Source: 66-474 sp035281745 (lineage in GTDB: Bacteria > Pseudomonadota > Gammaproteobacteria > Xanthomonadales > Rhodanobacteraceae). From it: 64,000 nt of DNA. The DNA is taken from NCBI GenBank assembly GCA_035281745.1, contig DATEDI010000001.1, positions 1 through 64,000 of the forward strand, given 5' to 3'. Of the stretch, positions 44,635 to 54,523 are shown piece by piece. The position numbers and the translations under genes are program-made. The notes under the pieces are model-generated. The model did no database searches, had not been told where the DNA came from, and worked only from the letters and a program-made list of their open reading frames with translations. The stretch's first letter is position 1. Each line of letters opens with the position of its first letter.

Positions 44635-44712
44635 CGGAACTCTCCTTGTGCCAAGCCTCTGGCGTTCGTGTCGCATTCACCCGCTGGATCGTTATGGCGC
44701 ATTCGTGAAAGG

Positions 44713-44745
44713 CTCCGGACAAGTCGATCCTTCACTTGTCCGGAG
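44713..44745. terminator. Hairpin between CsbD-like and DUF1328 genes
   Basis: Perfect 12-bp stem CTCCGGACAAGT / ACTTGTCCGGAG around a 9-nt loop. No T-run on either strand. May end the minus-strand CsbD-like/BON transcript or be a dispersed repeat. Confidence 0.45.
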
Positions 44746-44833
44746 GGTTCCCGCGGTGTCGGCACACCGGCGGGATGCCGGCCGGGCGCGGAGGGGGTCG
44801 GGCCCGATCGGCGCGGCTTCGTCCTTGAAGTCG

Positions 44834-44857
44834 CCGGAAACGCTGCTGCGTTTCCGG
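44834..44857. terminator. Second hairpin in the same spacer
   Basis: Perfect 10-bp stem CCGGAAACGC / GCGTTTCCGG with loop TGCT, about 75 bp downstream of the CsbD-like stop on the minus strand. The 299-bp spacer 44635-44933 holds these two stems and no gene I can support. Confidence 0.45.
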
Positions 44858-44933
44858 GTCAAAGGTCGGCGCGCGGACGTCGCGACTCCATGCGAGCGTC
44901 CGCGCACCGACACGCTACAACGCGCTCTCGAAC

Positions 44934-45155
44934 TCATGCACCTGCAGCCGTGCCTCCCGGCGGTCCACGCCCGTACCTGTCCTGCAGGACGCGCGCGAGG
45001 TACTCCGCGTTGCCACCGGCAAACAGGACATCGTCCGCAGTCAACTTGCGCCAACGGCGCTGCAACCTGTCGGAGATCGACGACCATTGCTGCCTGATCG
45101 GGTCATGCCCGGTAGCAAACATGAATGGCTCGACGGTGGGTTCGAGGGCGAACAT
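44934..45155 (-). CDS. CsbD-like stress protein
   Basis: 73 aa. The core RQQWSSISDRLQRRWRKLT followed by a LARVLQDRYG ending resembles the CsbD pattern (W..IKG.....WGKLTDDDL..I.G....L.G.IQ..YG). The N-terminal 12 and C-terminal 14 residues are not part of it. AAGGA lies eight bases before the ATG. CsbD proteins are general-stress induced. Only 4 bp downstream of the BON gene, so probably cotranscribed. Confidence 0.7.
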   Translation of the reverse strand: MFALEPTVEPFMFATGHDPIRQQWSSISDRLQRRWRKLTADDVLFAGGNAEYLARVLQDRYGRGPPGGTAAGA

Positions 45156-45159
45156 CGGA

Positions 45160-45507
45160 TCAGTCCTTGGCCTTCAGGCCCGCAGCGTCGACGTCCTTCA
45201 CGCCCTTGACGCTTTTTGTGACGGCCACGGCCTTGTCGACTGCATTGTCGGTGGCGAGTACGCCGGTCAAAGTCACGACGCCATCGACGGTTTTCACCGT
45301 CACGTCCGTGCTCTTGACGCCCTTGGTGGTGGCGAGTTCGCTTTTCACCTTGGTCGTGATCCACGCATCGCTCACGGCCTGGCCGGCACTGGACGAGTGA
45401 TCGGTCGTCGGTGCGGTCTGCTGGGCCGCCAGTGCCATGCCGGTGGACATGCCGAAGCTGACCGCGGCGGCGAGCGCGATGACGGCGAGGTGGCGAGAGT
45501 GCTTCAT
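45160..45507 (-). CDS. BON-domain periplasmic protein (OsmY-like)
   Basis: 115 aa with a signal peptide (about 1-27) and one BON domain (about 45-110): DAWITTKVKSELATTKGVK, then VTVKTVDGVVTLTGVLA and a final VKGVKDVDAAGLKAKD. AGGAGAA precedes ATG 45507. OsmY relatives are osmotically induced periplasmic chaperone-like proteins. Cotranscribed with the CsbD-like gene. Confidence 0.9.
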   Translation of the reverse strand: MKHSRHLAVIALAAAVSFGMSTGMALAAQQTAPTTDHSSSAGQAVSDAWITTKVKSELATTKGVKSTDVTVKTVDGVVTLTGVLATDNAVDKAVAVTKSVKGVKDVDAAGLKAKD

Positions 45508-45797
45508 CGTGTTCTCCTGTTGTGTCGGGTGCAACGTCGCCGGGCGACGATGCGGATCGAACGTAGCAACGGGAAAATGACCAACTGCTAACCGCACCTC
45601 GCGAGACACCGGATTCGATACCATGCTCGTTCAGGTTCGTGGCGCAGGCATTGCCGAAAGCCGCATGAAGGCTGGCTTTTCGGCCGGACGTGGCCGGCTC
45701 GCGCGCGTTCCGAATCTTCAGGGTGCGTTCGGATTCAAGTAAAAAATCCGTCGAACAGGCGTGACGAGTGCGCGAAGGCGGAACCCGTCAGTGAAAT

Positions 45798-47531
45798 TCA
45801 GCGCCCGCCTTGCGCCCACGTGTCGCGCAAGGTCACCGCGCGATTGAACACGGGACGGTCACTCGAATGATCGTGGCGGTCGGCGACGAAGTAGCCGGTG
45901 CGCTCGAACTGGAAATGTTGCTCGGGCACGGCATCGCGCAACGACGGCTCCAGATGCGCCCGCACGCTCCGGCGCGAGTCCGGGTTCAGGTGATCCAGCC
46001 AGGTTTTGCCATCGGCATCATTGTCGGGGTCGGCGGTGTCGAACAGGCGGTCATACAGACGCACCTCGGCTTCCAACGCGTGCCTCGCGCTCACCCATTG
46101 GACAGTGCCTTTCACCTTCCGATTGGCACCTTCCATGCCGTGGCGTGATTCCGGATCGAGCGTGCAGCGAAGTTCCGATACGTTGCCGGATGGATCCTTG
46201 ATCACTTCATCGCAGCGCACGATGCCGACCCCGCGCAGGCGCACTTCGCCGCCGGGCACCAGACGCTTGAAACCCTTGGGCGGCATTTCGGCGAAATCCT
46301 CGCGTTCGATCAGCACGTCGCGTGCGAACGGCACCTCGCGTGTACCGAACGATTCGTCCTTCGGATGATTCGGAAAAGTCAGCGTTTCCTCGCGGTCGTC
46401 CGGCAGATTGGTGATCACGAGTCGCAGTGGATCGAGCACCGCCATCCGGCGCGGCGCGTGCGCATCCAGATCCTCGCGTACGCAGTTCTCCAGCACGCCG
46501 TAATCGATCACGCTGTTCTGCTTGGAAAGCCCGGCGCGTTCCCAGAACATCCGGATCGCGGCGGCCGTGAAGCCGCGCCGGCGCACGCCGGCCAGTGTCG
46601 GCATGCGTGGATCGTCCCAGCCGTCCACGCGCCCTTCGTTCACCAGTTCCAGCAGCTTGCGCTTGCTCATCACGGTATACGAAAGATTGCCACGCGCGAA
46701 TTCGATCTGGCGCGGTTTCGATGGCACGGTGCGCAGGCCCCCCTCGACCAGCGGCTGCCACAGTTCCCGATGGTTCGGTAGATCGACGTTGTCGACGCAC
46801 CAGTCGTACAGCGGGCGGTGATCCTCGAACTCCAGCGTGCAGAACGAATGCGTGATGCCTTCCAGCGCATCCGACAGCGAATGCGCGAAGTCGTACATCG
46901 GATAGATCGGCCACGCGTCGCCGGTGTTCTGGTGAGTCACTTTGCGGATGCGGTACAGCGCGGGATCGCGCAGATTGATGTTGCCCGATGCCATGTCGAT
47001 CTTGGCGCGCAGCGTGCGCGAACCATCAGCGAATTCGCCGGCGCGCATGCGGCGGAATAGGTCCAGGTTTTCTTCGACCGACCGATCGCGGTACGGCGAA
47101 TCGCGGCCGGGCTCGGTCAGCGTGCCGCGAAATTCGCGCACTTGCTCGGCGCCGAGGTCGTCCACATAGGCGTTGCCATCCTCGATCAATTTCAGCGCGG
47201 CGCGGTAGAACACCTCGAAATAGTCGGACGCGTGGCGCAGCTCGCTCCATTCGAAACCGAGCCAGCGCACCGAATCCTTGATGCCTTCCACGAATGCGGG
47301 GTCTTCCTTGCCGGGATTGGTGTCGTCGAGGCGCAGATTGCAACGACCGCCGAATTCGCGCGCAACGCCGAAGTCGAGACAGATCGCCTTGGCATGACCG
47401 AGGTGCAGATGCCCATTCGGTTCCGGCGGAAAACGCGTGGCGACGCGGCCGTCGTGCTTGCCCGAGGCCTGGTCGGCCAGCACGATCTGGCGGATGAAAT
47501 TGGTGACGACGGGAGCGTGTTCGTCCGCCAT
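45798..47531 (-). CDS. glnS: Glutaminyl-tRNA synthetase
   Basis: Charges tRNA-Gln directly. 577 aa from ATG 47531 (a TTG five codons earlier is less likely). Class I signatures: PPEPNGHLHLGHAKAI (HIGH) and VMSKRKLL (KMSKS). C-terminal anticodon-binding beta-barrels follow. Length near E. coli (554) plus a short N-terminal extension. 290 bp separate it from the BON gene; that spacer holds no gene I can support. Confidence 0.97.
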   Translation of the reverse strand: MADEHAPVVTNFIRQIVLADQASGKHDGRVATRFPPEPNGHLHLGHAKAICLDFGVAREFGGRCNLRLDDTNPGKEDPAFVEGIKDSVRWLGFEWSELRHASDYFEVFYRAALKLIEDGNAYVDDLGAEQVREFRGTLTEPGRDSPYRDRSVEENLDLFRRMRAGEFADGSRTLRAKIDMASGNINLRDPALYRIRKVTHQNTGDAWPIYPMYDFAHSLSDALEGITHSFCTLEFEDHRPLYDWCVDNVDLPNHRELWQPLVEGGLRTVPSKPRQIEFARGNLSYTVMSKRKLLELVNEGRVDGWDDPRMPTLAGVRRRGFTAAAIRMFWERAGLSKQNSVIDYGVLENCVREDLDAHAPRRMAVLDPLRLVITNLPDDREETLTFPNHPKDESFGTREVPFARDVLIEREDFAEMPPKGFKRLVPGGEVRLRGVGIVRCDEVIKDPSGNVSELRCTLDPESRHGMEGANRKVKGTVQWVSARHALEAEVRLYDRLFDTADPDNDADGKTWLDHLNPDSRRSVRAHLEPSLRDAVPEQHFQFERTGYFVADRHDHSSDRPVFNRAVTLRDTWAQGGR

Positions 47532-47618
47532 GGGTAGATCCGGCAAAGTTCAAACCGGAAAGTGTAATGATGCGTTGGGAAAAACGCTTGGGGGTAGTTC
47601 CCACCCGGAGCAGCTTTG

Positions 47619-47722
47619 GTCGAAAGTCAGGCCATGGATGGCCGTTCTGGCGCTCGTCAACAGCTTGTCCGGTCGGATGAACCGGATACCCACGACGCCG
47701 CGATCAAGGATGATCGCAAAAA
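47619..47722 (-). repeat. Composite intergenic repeat, copy F1
   Basis: Minus-strand unit: GCGATCATCCTTGATCGC (47699-47716), spacer, CCAGAACGGCCATCCATGG, tail CCTGACTTTCGACC. Head-to-tail with F2. The 320-bp region 47532-47851 between glnS and the DUF2007 gene is essentially filled by the two copies. Confidence 0.85.
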
Positions 47723-47818
47723 CATTCCTTGGATGGCCGTTCTGGAGCTTGGCGGTGGCTGCCAGGCCGGATGCAGCGGGGTTCCGAGAAGCAGCGATGA
47801 TGGACGATCGCAAAACAA
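47723..47818 (-). repeat. Composite intergenic repeat, copy F2
   Basis: Minus-strand unit: GCGATCGTCCATCATCGC, spacer, CCAGAACGGCCATCCAAGG. Its second palindrome is interrupted where F1 begins. A further ACGATCGCAAAAA fragment at about 47820 suggests a truncated third unit next to the DUF2007 start. Confidence 0.8.
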
Positions 47819-47851
47819 AACGATCGCAAAAAAACGTGCTAGTTTGGAGCC

Positions 47852-48130
47852 ATGCGAACGGTCTATCACGCCGAAGGCATCGTCGATGCGCATCTTGTGA
47901 AGGACGCGCTGGAGCAGGCTGGCATCCCGGCGTTCGTCAACGGCGAATACCTGATCGGTGGAATGGGGCAGTTGCCCGCGCGGGACTTCCTGACCGTGAG
48001 CGTGCCCGACATTGCGGTCGAAGCGGCCGTGCCGGTGGTGCGCGAAGTGACGGATCTGCTCCGCACGCCGGAACCCGAAGCGATCCCGCAACACGTGCCG
48101 CCGCTGCACCTGAAGCCCGCGGCCACTTGA
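47852..48130 (+). CDS. DUF2007 small protein
   Basis: 92 aa. Signature of the DUF2007 (GlnB-like fold) group: TVYHAEGIVDAHLVKDALEQ, then IPAFVNGEYLIGGMGQLP and a VSVPDIAVEAAVPVV segment. Often called a putative signal-transducing protein; function unknown. GGAG just upstream. Its stop overlaps the TTG start of apt. Confidence 0.85.
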   Translation: MRTVYHAEGIVDAHLVKDALEQAGIPAFVNGEYLIGGMGQLPARDFLTVSVPDIAVEAAVPVVREVTDLLRTPEPEAIPQHVPPLHLKPAAT

Positions 48131-48687
48131 GCGAGGTTGCGGTCAGCGCGGAGATCGATGACGCGTTGCGCGCCCGGCTTGCCGCGCACGTCCGCGACGT
48201 GCCCGATTTCCCGTCGCCCGGCGTGTTGTTCAAGGACATCACGCCGTTGCTGGCCGATGCGCGGACCTTGCGCGATTGCGTGGACGCGTTGGCGGCGCCT
48301 TGGCGCGGCGCGGGGCTCGATGCGATTTGCGGGATCGAGGCGCGTGGCTTCATCTTCGGTGCGGCGCTGGCGCGCGCGCTGGATGTCGGCTTCGTGCCGC
48401 TGCGCAAGGCCGGCAAGTTGCCGGCGGCCACCCGCGGCGTCGAATATCTTCTCGAATACGGTTCAGCACGATTGGAAGCCCACGCCGATGCGCTCACTGC
48501 CGGCGCGCGCGTGCTGATCGTCGACGACGTGCTGGCGACCGGCGGCACGCTGGCGGCCGGCTTCGAACTGGTGCAAAGCCTCGGCGCCGAGGTCGCGGGC
48601 GCAGCTGTGGTAATCGAACTCGCATTCCTCGCGGGACGCCGGCGCTGGCCCGCAGACGTGCCGCTGCAGGCGCTGATCCGCTATTGA
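48127..48687 (+). CDS. apt: Adenine phosphoribosyltransferase
   Basis: Salvages adenine to AMP with PRPP. 186 aa from TTG 48127, the only start upstream of the conserved opening that overlaps the DUF2007 stop (TTGA). Motifs: VRDVPDFPSPGVLFKDITPL, GIEARGFIFGAALA, and the PRPP-binding VLIVDDVLATGGTL. Confidence 0.94.
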   Translation: MSEVAVSAEIDDALRARLAAHVRDVPDFPSPGVLFKDITPLLADARTLRDCVDALAAPWRGAGLDAICGIEARGFIFGAALARALDVGFVPLRKAGKLPAATRGVEYLLEYGSARLEAHADALTAGARVLIVDDVLATGGTLAAGFELVQSLGAEVAGAAVVIELAFLAGRRRWPADVPLQALIRY

Positions 48688-48724
48688 TTGCCTGCGCTTC
48701 CGTAGGTTGCGCTGAATGCCATGG

Positions 48725-48756
48725 AGCCCGACAGGTCGCGTCGAAGACGTCGGGCT
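48725..48756. terminator. Possible terminator between convergent apt and degS
   Basis: 8-bp stem AGCCCGAC / GTCGGGCT with a 16-nt loop, between two convergent stops. No T-run, so weak. Confidence 0.35.
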
Positions 48757-48804
48757 TCCGCCGATGAAACCGGCGTCAGCCAACCTGCACGCCTTCTTTC
48801 CAGC

Positions 48805-49986
<1,182 letters not shown>

Positions 49987-50017
49987 GGGGAATGCGGCCT
50001 CGTCGGACGCCGTCGGA

Positions 50018-50046
50018 TTGTGCGCTCACGAGGCGAACGCTAAACT
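50018..50046 (+). promoter_or_regulatory. Putative petABC promoter
   Basis: TTGTGC (50018-50023) and TAAACT (50041-50046) with 17-bp spacing, about 130 bp before petA. The -10 matches four of six positions; the -35 is weak. Long 5' leader implied. Confidence 0.4.
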
Positions 50047-50178
50047 AACACGATTTTGGGGCCCGATGGATGACGGGACTGCGGTCGTGGCCGACCGTTC
50101 GTACGTTCCGTGCGCATCGGACAACACCGACCGCGGCGTGGTTCAAATGTCGCGACTACAGGCAGTGCGGAGAGGCTG

Positions 50179-50775
50179 ATGGCGGACGAGAGCATCAACA
50201 AGGGTCGACGCAGGTTCCTCACGGCATCCACCGCCGTGATCGGCGGCGCGGGTTTGGCCATCACGGCGATTCCGTTCGTCGAAACCTGGTTGCCCAGCGC
50301 GCGCGCCGAGTCGGCCGGCGCCCCGGTGACCGTCGCGATCGGCAAGATCGAGAAGGGTCAAATGGTGCGCTACGGTTGGCGCAGCCAGCCGGTGTTCGTG
50401 GTGAATCGCACCCCCGAACAATTGCAATGGTTGCCCAAGCAGGACCCGCTTCTGCGTGACCCGCAGTCGAAGGAGTCCGAGCAGCCGAAGTATTGCCAGA
50501 ACGGAACGCGTTCGATCAAGCCGGAATGGATGGTGCTGATCGGCATCTGCACCCACCTGGGTTGCGTGCCCGACTACAAAGGCGAGGTGAAGCCCGAACC
50601 GTTCGACCCGAACTGGAAGGGCGGCTTCTACTGCCCGTGCCATCACTCCCGCTACGATGTGGCGGCGCGCGTTTACCAGGGCGTGCCGGCGCCGCTGAAT
50701 ATGGTGGTGCCGCCGTACCACTTCGTCGATGACACCCATATCCAGATCGGCGTCGATCCGAAAGGAGCCGCGTAA
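50179..50775 (+). CDS. petA: Rieske iron-sulfur subunit of cytochrome bc1
   Basis: Transfers electrons from ubiquinol to cytochrome c1. 198 aa with a Tat signal/anchor (GRRRFLTASTAVIGGAG, about 9-30). The [2Fe-2S] ligands are CTHLGC (124-129) and CPCHHS (152-157), both intact. GGAGAGG precedes the ATG. Stop and petB start overlap (TAATG). Confidence 0.97.
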   Translation: MADESINKGRRRFLTASTAVIGGAGLAITAIPFVETWLPSARAESAGAPVTVAIGKIEKGQMVRYGWRSQPVFVVNRTPEQLQWLPKQDPLLRDPQSKESEQPKYCQNGTRSIKPEWMVLIGICTHLGCVPDYKGEVKPEPFDPNWKGGFYCPCHHSRYDVAARVYQGVPAPLNMVVPPYHFVDDTHIQIGVDPKGAA

Positions 50776-52043
50776 TGGGCGCGTTCACGCAATGGTTCAA
50801 CGAGCGCACTCCCGGGCTGGGCGCGGTCTACAAGAAGCACATGACGGGCTACTACGCGCCCAGGAACTTCAACGTCATGTACTACTTCGGCTCGCTGGCG
50901 CTGTTGGTGCTGGTGAACCAGATCGTCACCGGCATCTTCCTGACGATGTTCTACACGCCCACCGCGGCGGGTGCATTCGACTCCGTCCAATACATCATGC
51001 GCGACGTGCACTGGGGCTGGCTGGTGCGCTACATGCACGTGACCGGCGCCTCGATGTTCTTCATCGTGGTGTACCTGCACATGTTCCGCGGGCTGATGTA
51101 CGGCTCGTACAAGAAGCCGCGCGAATTGGTCTGGCTGCTGGGCATGCTGATCTTCCTCGCGCTGATGGCCGAGGCCTTCATGGGCTATGTGTTGCCGTGG
51201 GGCAACATGTCGTTCTGGGGCGCCAAGGTGATCATCACCCTGTTCAGCGCGGTGCCGGTGATCGGCTCGCAACTGGTGGACTGGATCATGGGCAGCTTCG
51301 TGCCGTCCGATCCCACCCTGAACCGCTTCTTCGCGCTGCACGTGGTGGCGCTGCCGCTGGTGTTGCTGCTGCTGGTGGTGCTGCATCTGGGCGCGCTGCA
51401 TGAAGTGGGTTCCAACAATCCCGACGGAGTCGAGATCAAGAAGCACAAGGGCCCGGATGGCCACCCGCTGGATGGCATCCCGTTCCATCCGTACTACACG
51501 TTGAAGGATCTGGTCGGCGTGGGCGTGTTCCTTATCATTTGCGCCGTCATCATTTTCTTCGAGCCGACCGTGGGCGGGTTCTTCCTCGAACACGACAACT
51601 CGATCCCGGCCAACGACCTGGTGACGCCGGCCACGATCAAACCCGTGTGGTACTTCTCGCCGTTCTACGCGATCCTGCGGATGATTCCGAGCAAGGGCTT
51701 CGGCGTGCTGGCGATGGCGCTGTCGATCATCGTGCTGTTCCTGGTGCCGTGGCTGGATCGCGGCAAGGTCAAGTCGGTCCGCTACCGCGGCGTCGGCTAC
51801 AAGGTGGCACTGACGATTTTCGCGATCGTATTCATCCTGCTGGCCGCGATCGGCGCCGACCTGACGCCCGGCTGGATCGTATCCATCTTCGGCCCCAACG
51901 CCGACATCACCACGATCGAGAACCTGTTCGGCCGGACCCTGGTGGTCCTGTACTTCGCGTTCTTCGCGTTCCTGTGGGTCTACACGTTCTTCGGATTGGA
52001 GAAAACCAAGCCGGTTCCGGAAAGGGTGAGCACGCATGACTGA
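50775..52043 (+). CDS. petB: Cytochrome b of the bc1 complex
   Basis: 422 aa with about eight membrane helices, carrying two b hemes and the quinol sites. HVTGASMFFIVVYLHMFRGL and the later ALHVVALPLVLLLLVVLHLG hold the heme-ligating histidines. The Qo-site PEWY motif reads PVWY (290-293), with Glu replaced by Val, a form known in beta- and gammaproteobacteria. AAAGGAG at 50761 is the ribosome site. Overlaps petC by eight bases. Confidence 0.97.
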   Translation: MGAFTQWFNERTPGLGAVYKKHMTGYYAPRNFNVMYYFGSLALLVLVNQIVTGIFLTMFYTPTAAGAFDSVQYIMRDVHWGWLVRYMHVTGASMFFIVVYLHMFRGLMYGSYKKPRELVWLLGMLIFLALMAEAFMGYVLPWGNMSFWGAKVIITLFSAVPVIGSQLVDWIMGSFVPSDPTLNRFFALHVVALPLVLLLLVVLHLGALHEVGSNNPDGVEIKKHKGPDGHPLDGIPFHPYYTLKDLVGVGVFLIICAVIIFFEPTVGGFFLEHDNSIPANDLVTPATIKPVWYFSPFYAILRMIPSKGFGVLAMALSIIVLFLVPWLDRGKVKSVRYRGVGYKVALTIFAIVFILLAAIGADLTPGWIVSIFGPNADITTIENLFGRTLVVLYFAFFAFLWVYTFFGLEKTKPVPERVSTHD

Positions 52044-52803
52044 CAAGACTTTCCGCGCGTCCATGCGCTCGCTCTCGGCCCTGCTGATCGCGCTTGCCGT
52101 GGCGCTGGTGGCTTCGCCGTCCGCATTCGCGGAAGAGGGCGGCGGTTATGCCAACGCCAACATCAACGTGCACGACCAGGCGTCGTTGCAGCGCGGCGCT
52201 CGCCTGTTCATGAACTACTGCGTGGGCTGCCATTCGCTGAAGTACCTGCGCTACTCGCAGATGGCGGACGGGCTCGGCCTCACCGAAAAGCAGGTGATGG
52301 ACAATTTGAACTTCACCGGCGTCAAGTTCGGCGACCCCATCGTGTCGGCGATGCCGGAAGCCGACGCCGAGGATTGGTTCGGCAAGGTACCCCCGGACCT
52401 GTCGCTGGAAGTCAGCGCCAAGGGCGCGGACTGGGTTTCGGCGTACCTCAAGGCGTTCTATCTCGATCCCGCGACCAACAGTGGCTGGAACAACACGGTG
52501 TTCCCGAACGTTGCGATGCCGTTCCCGCTGTGGCAGTTGCAGGGCGAGCAGGTGGCGGTGATGAACCCATCCGAAGGCGGGAACCCGGCCACGGTCAAGG
52601 AATTGAAGCTCGCCCACCCCGGCAGCATGACCCCCGCGCAGTACAACCAGGCGGTGCGCGACCTCACCGCGTTCCTGGCCTACGTATCCTCGCCGGACGA
52701 GTTGCCCCGCAGCCGCATCGGTGCCTGGGTGGTGCTTTATCTGGTACTTTTCACCCTGTTCGCCTTGGTGCTGAAAAAGGAATACTGGAAGGACGTGCAT
52801 TGA
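52036..52803 (+). CDS. petC: Cytochrome c1
   Basis: 255 aa: signal peptide (to about residue 35), one c-type heme site CVGCH (62-66), an axial Met probably in the VFPNVAMPFPLW region, and a C-terminal membrane anchor (AWVVLYLVLFTLFALVL). Delivers electrons from Rieske to soluble cytochrome c. Third gene of petABC. Confidence 0.96.
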   Translation: MTDKTFRASMRSLSALLIALAVALVASPSAFAEEGGGYANANINVHDQASLQRGARLFMNYCVGCHSLKYLRYSQMADGLGLTEKQVMDNLNFTGVKFGDPIVSAMPEADAEDWFGKVPPDLSLEVSAKGADWVSAYLKAFYLDPATNSGWNNTVFPNVAMPFPLWQLQGEQVAVMNPSEGGNPATVKELKLAHPGSMTPAQYNQAVRDLTAFLAYVSSPDELPRSRIGAWVVLYLVLFTLFALVLKKEYWKDVH

Positions 52804-52888
52804 CCGGCGGCTGCTTCACCCGCCCAGCAATGCCCACATCCGGGACTGTCGCGTCACCGGACCCGCAAGGCCCATGGGGGACACTGGC

Positions 52889-53518
52889 ATGATCCAAACC
52901 GCTCACACCACCCGCACCGTGCTGACCCTGTTCACCGCGCCCGACGACGTGCAGTCGCACCGTGTCCGGCTGGTGCTGGCCGCCAAGGGCGTGGTCTACG
53001 ACCGCGTCGAAGTGCCGCCCGGCAAACCGCACGAAGAACTGCTTTCGATCAATCCCTACGGCGACACCCCGACCCTGCAGGACCGCGACATGGTTCTGTA
53101 CGAGCCGGACGTCGTGTGCGAATACATCGACGAACGTTATCCGCATCCCCCGCTGATGCCCGTCGATCCGCTGTCGCGCGCGCGCCTGCGCCTGGCCTGC
53201 GTGCGGATCGAGCGCGACTGGGTGCCGGAAGTGGCGAACATCCGTGCCGGCGGACGTGCCGCCGAGGCCGCGCGCAGACGGCTGTGCGATCATCTGATGG
53301 CCGCGCTGCCGTTGTTCAAGGCCGCCAAGTTTTTCCTGAATCCGGAAATCAGTCTCGCCGATTGCCTGGTGGCGCCTGTGGTGTGGCGCTTGCCCTCGCT
53401 CGGCGTGTCGCTGCCCAAGGACGCCAAGCCGATCGTCGATTACGGCGAACGCCTGTTTCGCAGTCAGGGTTTTGCGCGCAGCCTCACGGCTGAAGAGCGC
53501 CTGCTGGGCGAGCTGTGA
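52889..53518 (+). CDS. sspA: SspA, stringent starvation protein A
   Basis: RNA polymerase-associated GST-fold protein that shifts transcription under starvation. 209 aa from ATG 52889 (GGGGGAC upstream; an in-frame ATG at 52874 would add five residues). N-terminal thioredoxin-like domain starts VLTLFTAPDDVQSHRVRLVL; the YGDTPTLQDRDMVLYE loop is typical. No catalytic Cys, as expected. petABC-sspAB is a conserved order. Confidence 0.94.
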   Translation: MIQTAHTTRTVLTLFTAPDDVQSHRVRLVLAAKGVVYDRVEVPPGKPHEELLSINPYGDTPTLQDRDMVLYEPDVVCEYIDERYPHPPLMPVDPLSRARLRLACVRIERDWVPEVANIRAGGRAAEAARRRLCDHLMAALPLFKAAKFFLNPEISLADCLVAPVVWRLPSLGVSLPKDAKPIVDYGERLFRSQGFARSLTAEERLLGEL

Positions 53519-54039
53519 CCGAAGAACAGACCCCCGCCATGACCTCGAACCGCCCCTATCTGTTGCGGGCGGTGCACGAGTGGATTTGTGACAATGGCCT
53601 CACGCCCTACATCGTGGTCGATGCTGCCAAGCCCGGTGTGCAGGTTCCGCCGCAGGCGATCAGTGAAGGCCGTGTCGTGCTGAATCTCGCGCCGCGTGCG
53701 ATCGCGCGGCTGGAAATCGGCAACGAAGCGATTACGTTCATGGCGCGCTTTGGAGGTGTCGGCCACGCGGTCAGCGTCCCCGTCGCCGCCGTACAGGCGA
53801 TCTATGCACGCGAAAACGGTCAGGGCATGCTGCTGGCCGAAGATGCGGCGGGCGTGACTTCATCTACGCCGTCTCCGGATGCATCCTCGGCAAGACCCGC
53901 CGTGCCCGCGCTGCAGGCCGTGCCCAACTCCGCGCAGGATGCCTCGCTATCCGATGGCGAGGGCGAAAAAAGCGATGACGGCGACAAGCCGGACAAACCG
54001 CGGCCCAAGGGCAAGCCTAGCCTGCATGTCGTGAAGTGA
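53515..54039 (+). CDS. sspB: SspB, ClpXP specificity factor
   Basis: Delivers ssrA-tagged proteins to ClpXP. 174 aa from GTG 53515, which overlaps the sspA stop; an ATG at 53539 (MTSNRPYLLRAVHEWICDNG) begins the conserved domain. The substrate-binding fold spans about 9-110. A disordered acidic linker leads to the C-terminal ClpX-binding tail PKGKPSLHVVK. Confidence 0.94.
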   Translation: MTEEQTPAMTSNRPYLLRAVHEWICDNGLTPYIVVDAAKPGVQVPPQAISEGRVVLNLAPRAIARLEIGNEAITFMARFGGVGHAVSVPVAAVQAIYARENGQGMLLAEDAAGVTSSTPSPDASSARPAVPALQAVPNSAQDASLSDGEGEKSDDGDKPDKPRPKGKPSLHVVK

Positions 54040-54086
54040 CGCAGATGTAGCGCGCGTAGCGCGCATTGGACGCCTCTGCTTTTGAT

Positions 54087-54112
54087 CGTCATCCCGGCGA
54101 ACGCCGGGATCC
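54087..54112. repeat. ATCCCGGCG dispersed inverted repeat
   Basis: GTCATCCCGGCGAACGCCGG plus GATCC: 9-bp arms ATCCCGGCG / CGCCGGGAT with an AA loop. This GTCAT-CCCGGCG type of repeat is familiar from many proteobacterial genomes. Confidence 0.75.
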
Positions 54113-54175
54113 ATTTTGATCTTTGGCGAGTACCAAGCCCTTTCGCTTTGGTTCCGCTCGCCTCGGCGGCGAGCG

Positions 54176-54203
54176 GGCTACTTTTGTTTCGGCAAAAGTA
54201 GCC
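54176..54203. repeat. GGCTACTTTTG inverted repeat
   Basis: 11-bp perfect stem GGCTACTTTTG / CAAAAGTAGCC with loop TTTCGG. It resembles in style the GTGACTTCTCTTTG stem at 152-185. A second stem follows at 54228-54254 (GCTTCGGCAACG / CGTTGCCGAAGC). The 484-bp stretch 54040-54523 between sspB and the DUF3301 gene contains these elements and no gene I can support. Confidence 0.7.
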
Positions 54204-54523
54204 AAAACCATTGCGCCGGGCATGACGGCTTCGGCAACGTCCCGTTGCCGAAGCTTCCCTGCGATGCTCGCCTATCGCGCGCCGGCGCGAACTCGCACAT
54301 CCTTGTGCTCGGACATGCGCGCCTTGCTCGCGCGATCGGCTGCGCTTCTCGGCGTCATGCAACGGCGCGTATATTGTTTCGACGACGGCCATCCCGGCCT
54401 CGTTCGAAGCAAGATCCAGTGGTTTGCCTTGTCCGAACATGCGCGCAGGATGGCGCGCCCGCCAGGGAGGCGGGCGGAACTGGACAGGGAGGTCGTGGCG
54501 CCCGCAGCCGAACCTTGGACGCG

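Noticed and set aside
44692..45087. 131-codon minus-strand frame across the hairpin spacer
   Set aside because: It overlaps the CsbD-like gene in another frame, crosses both hairpins and has no ribosome site.
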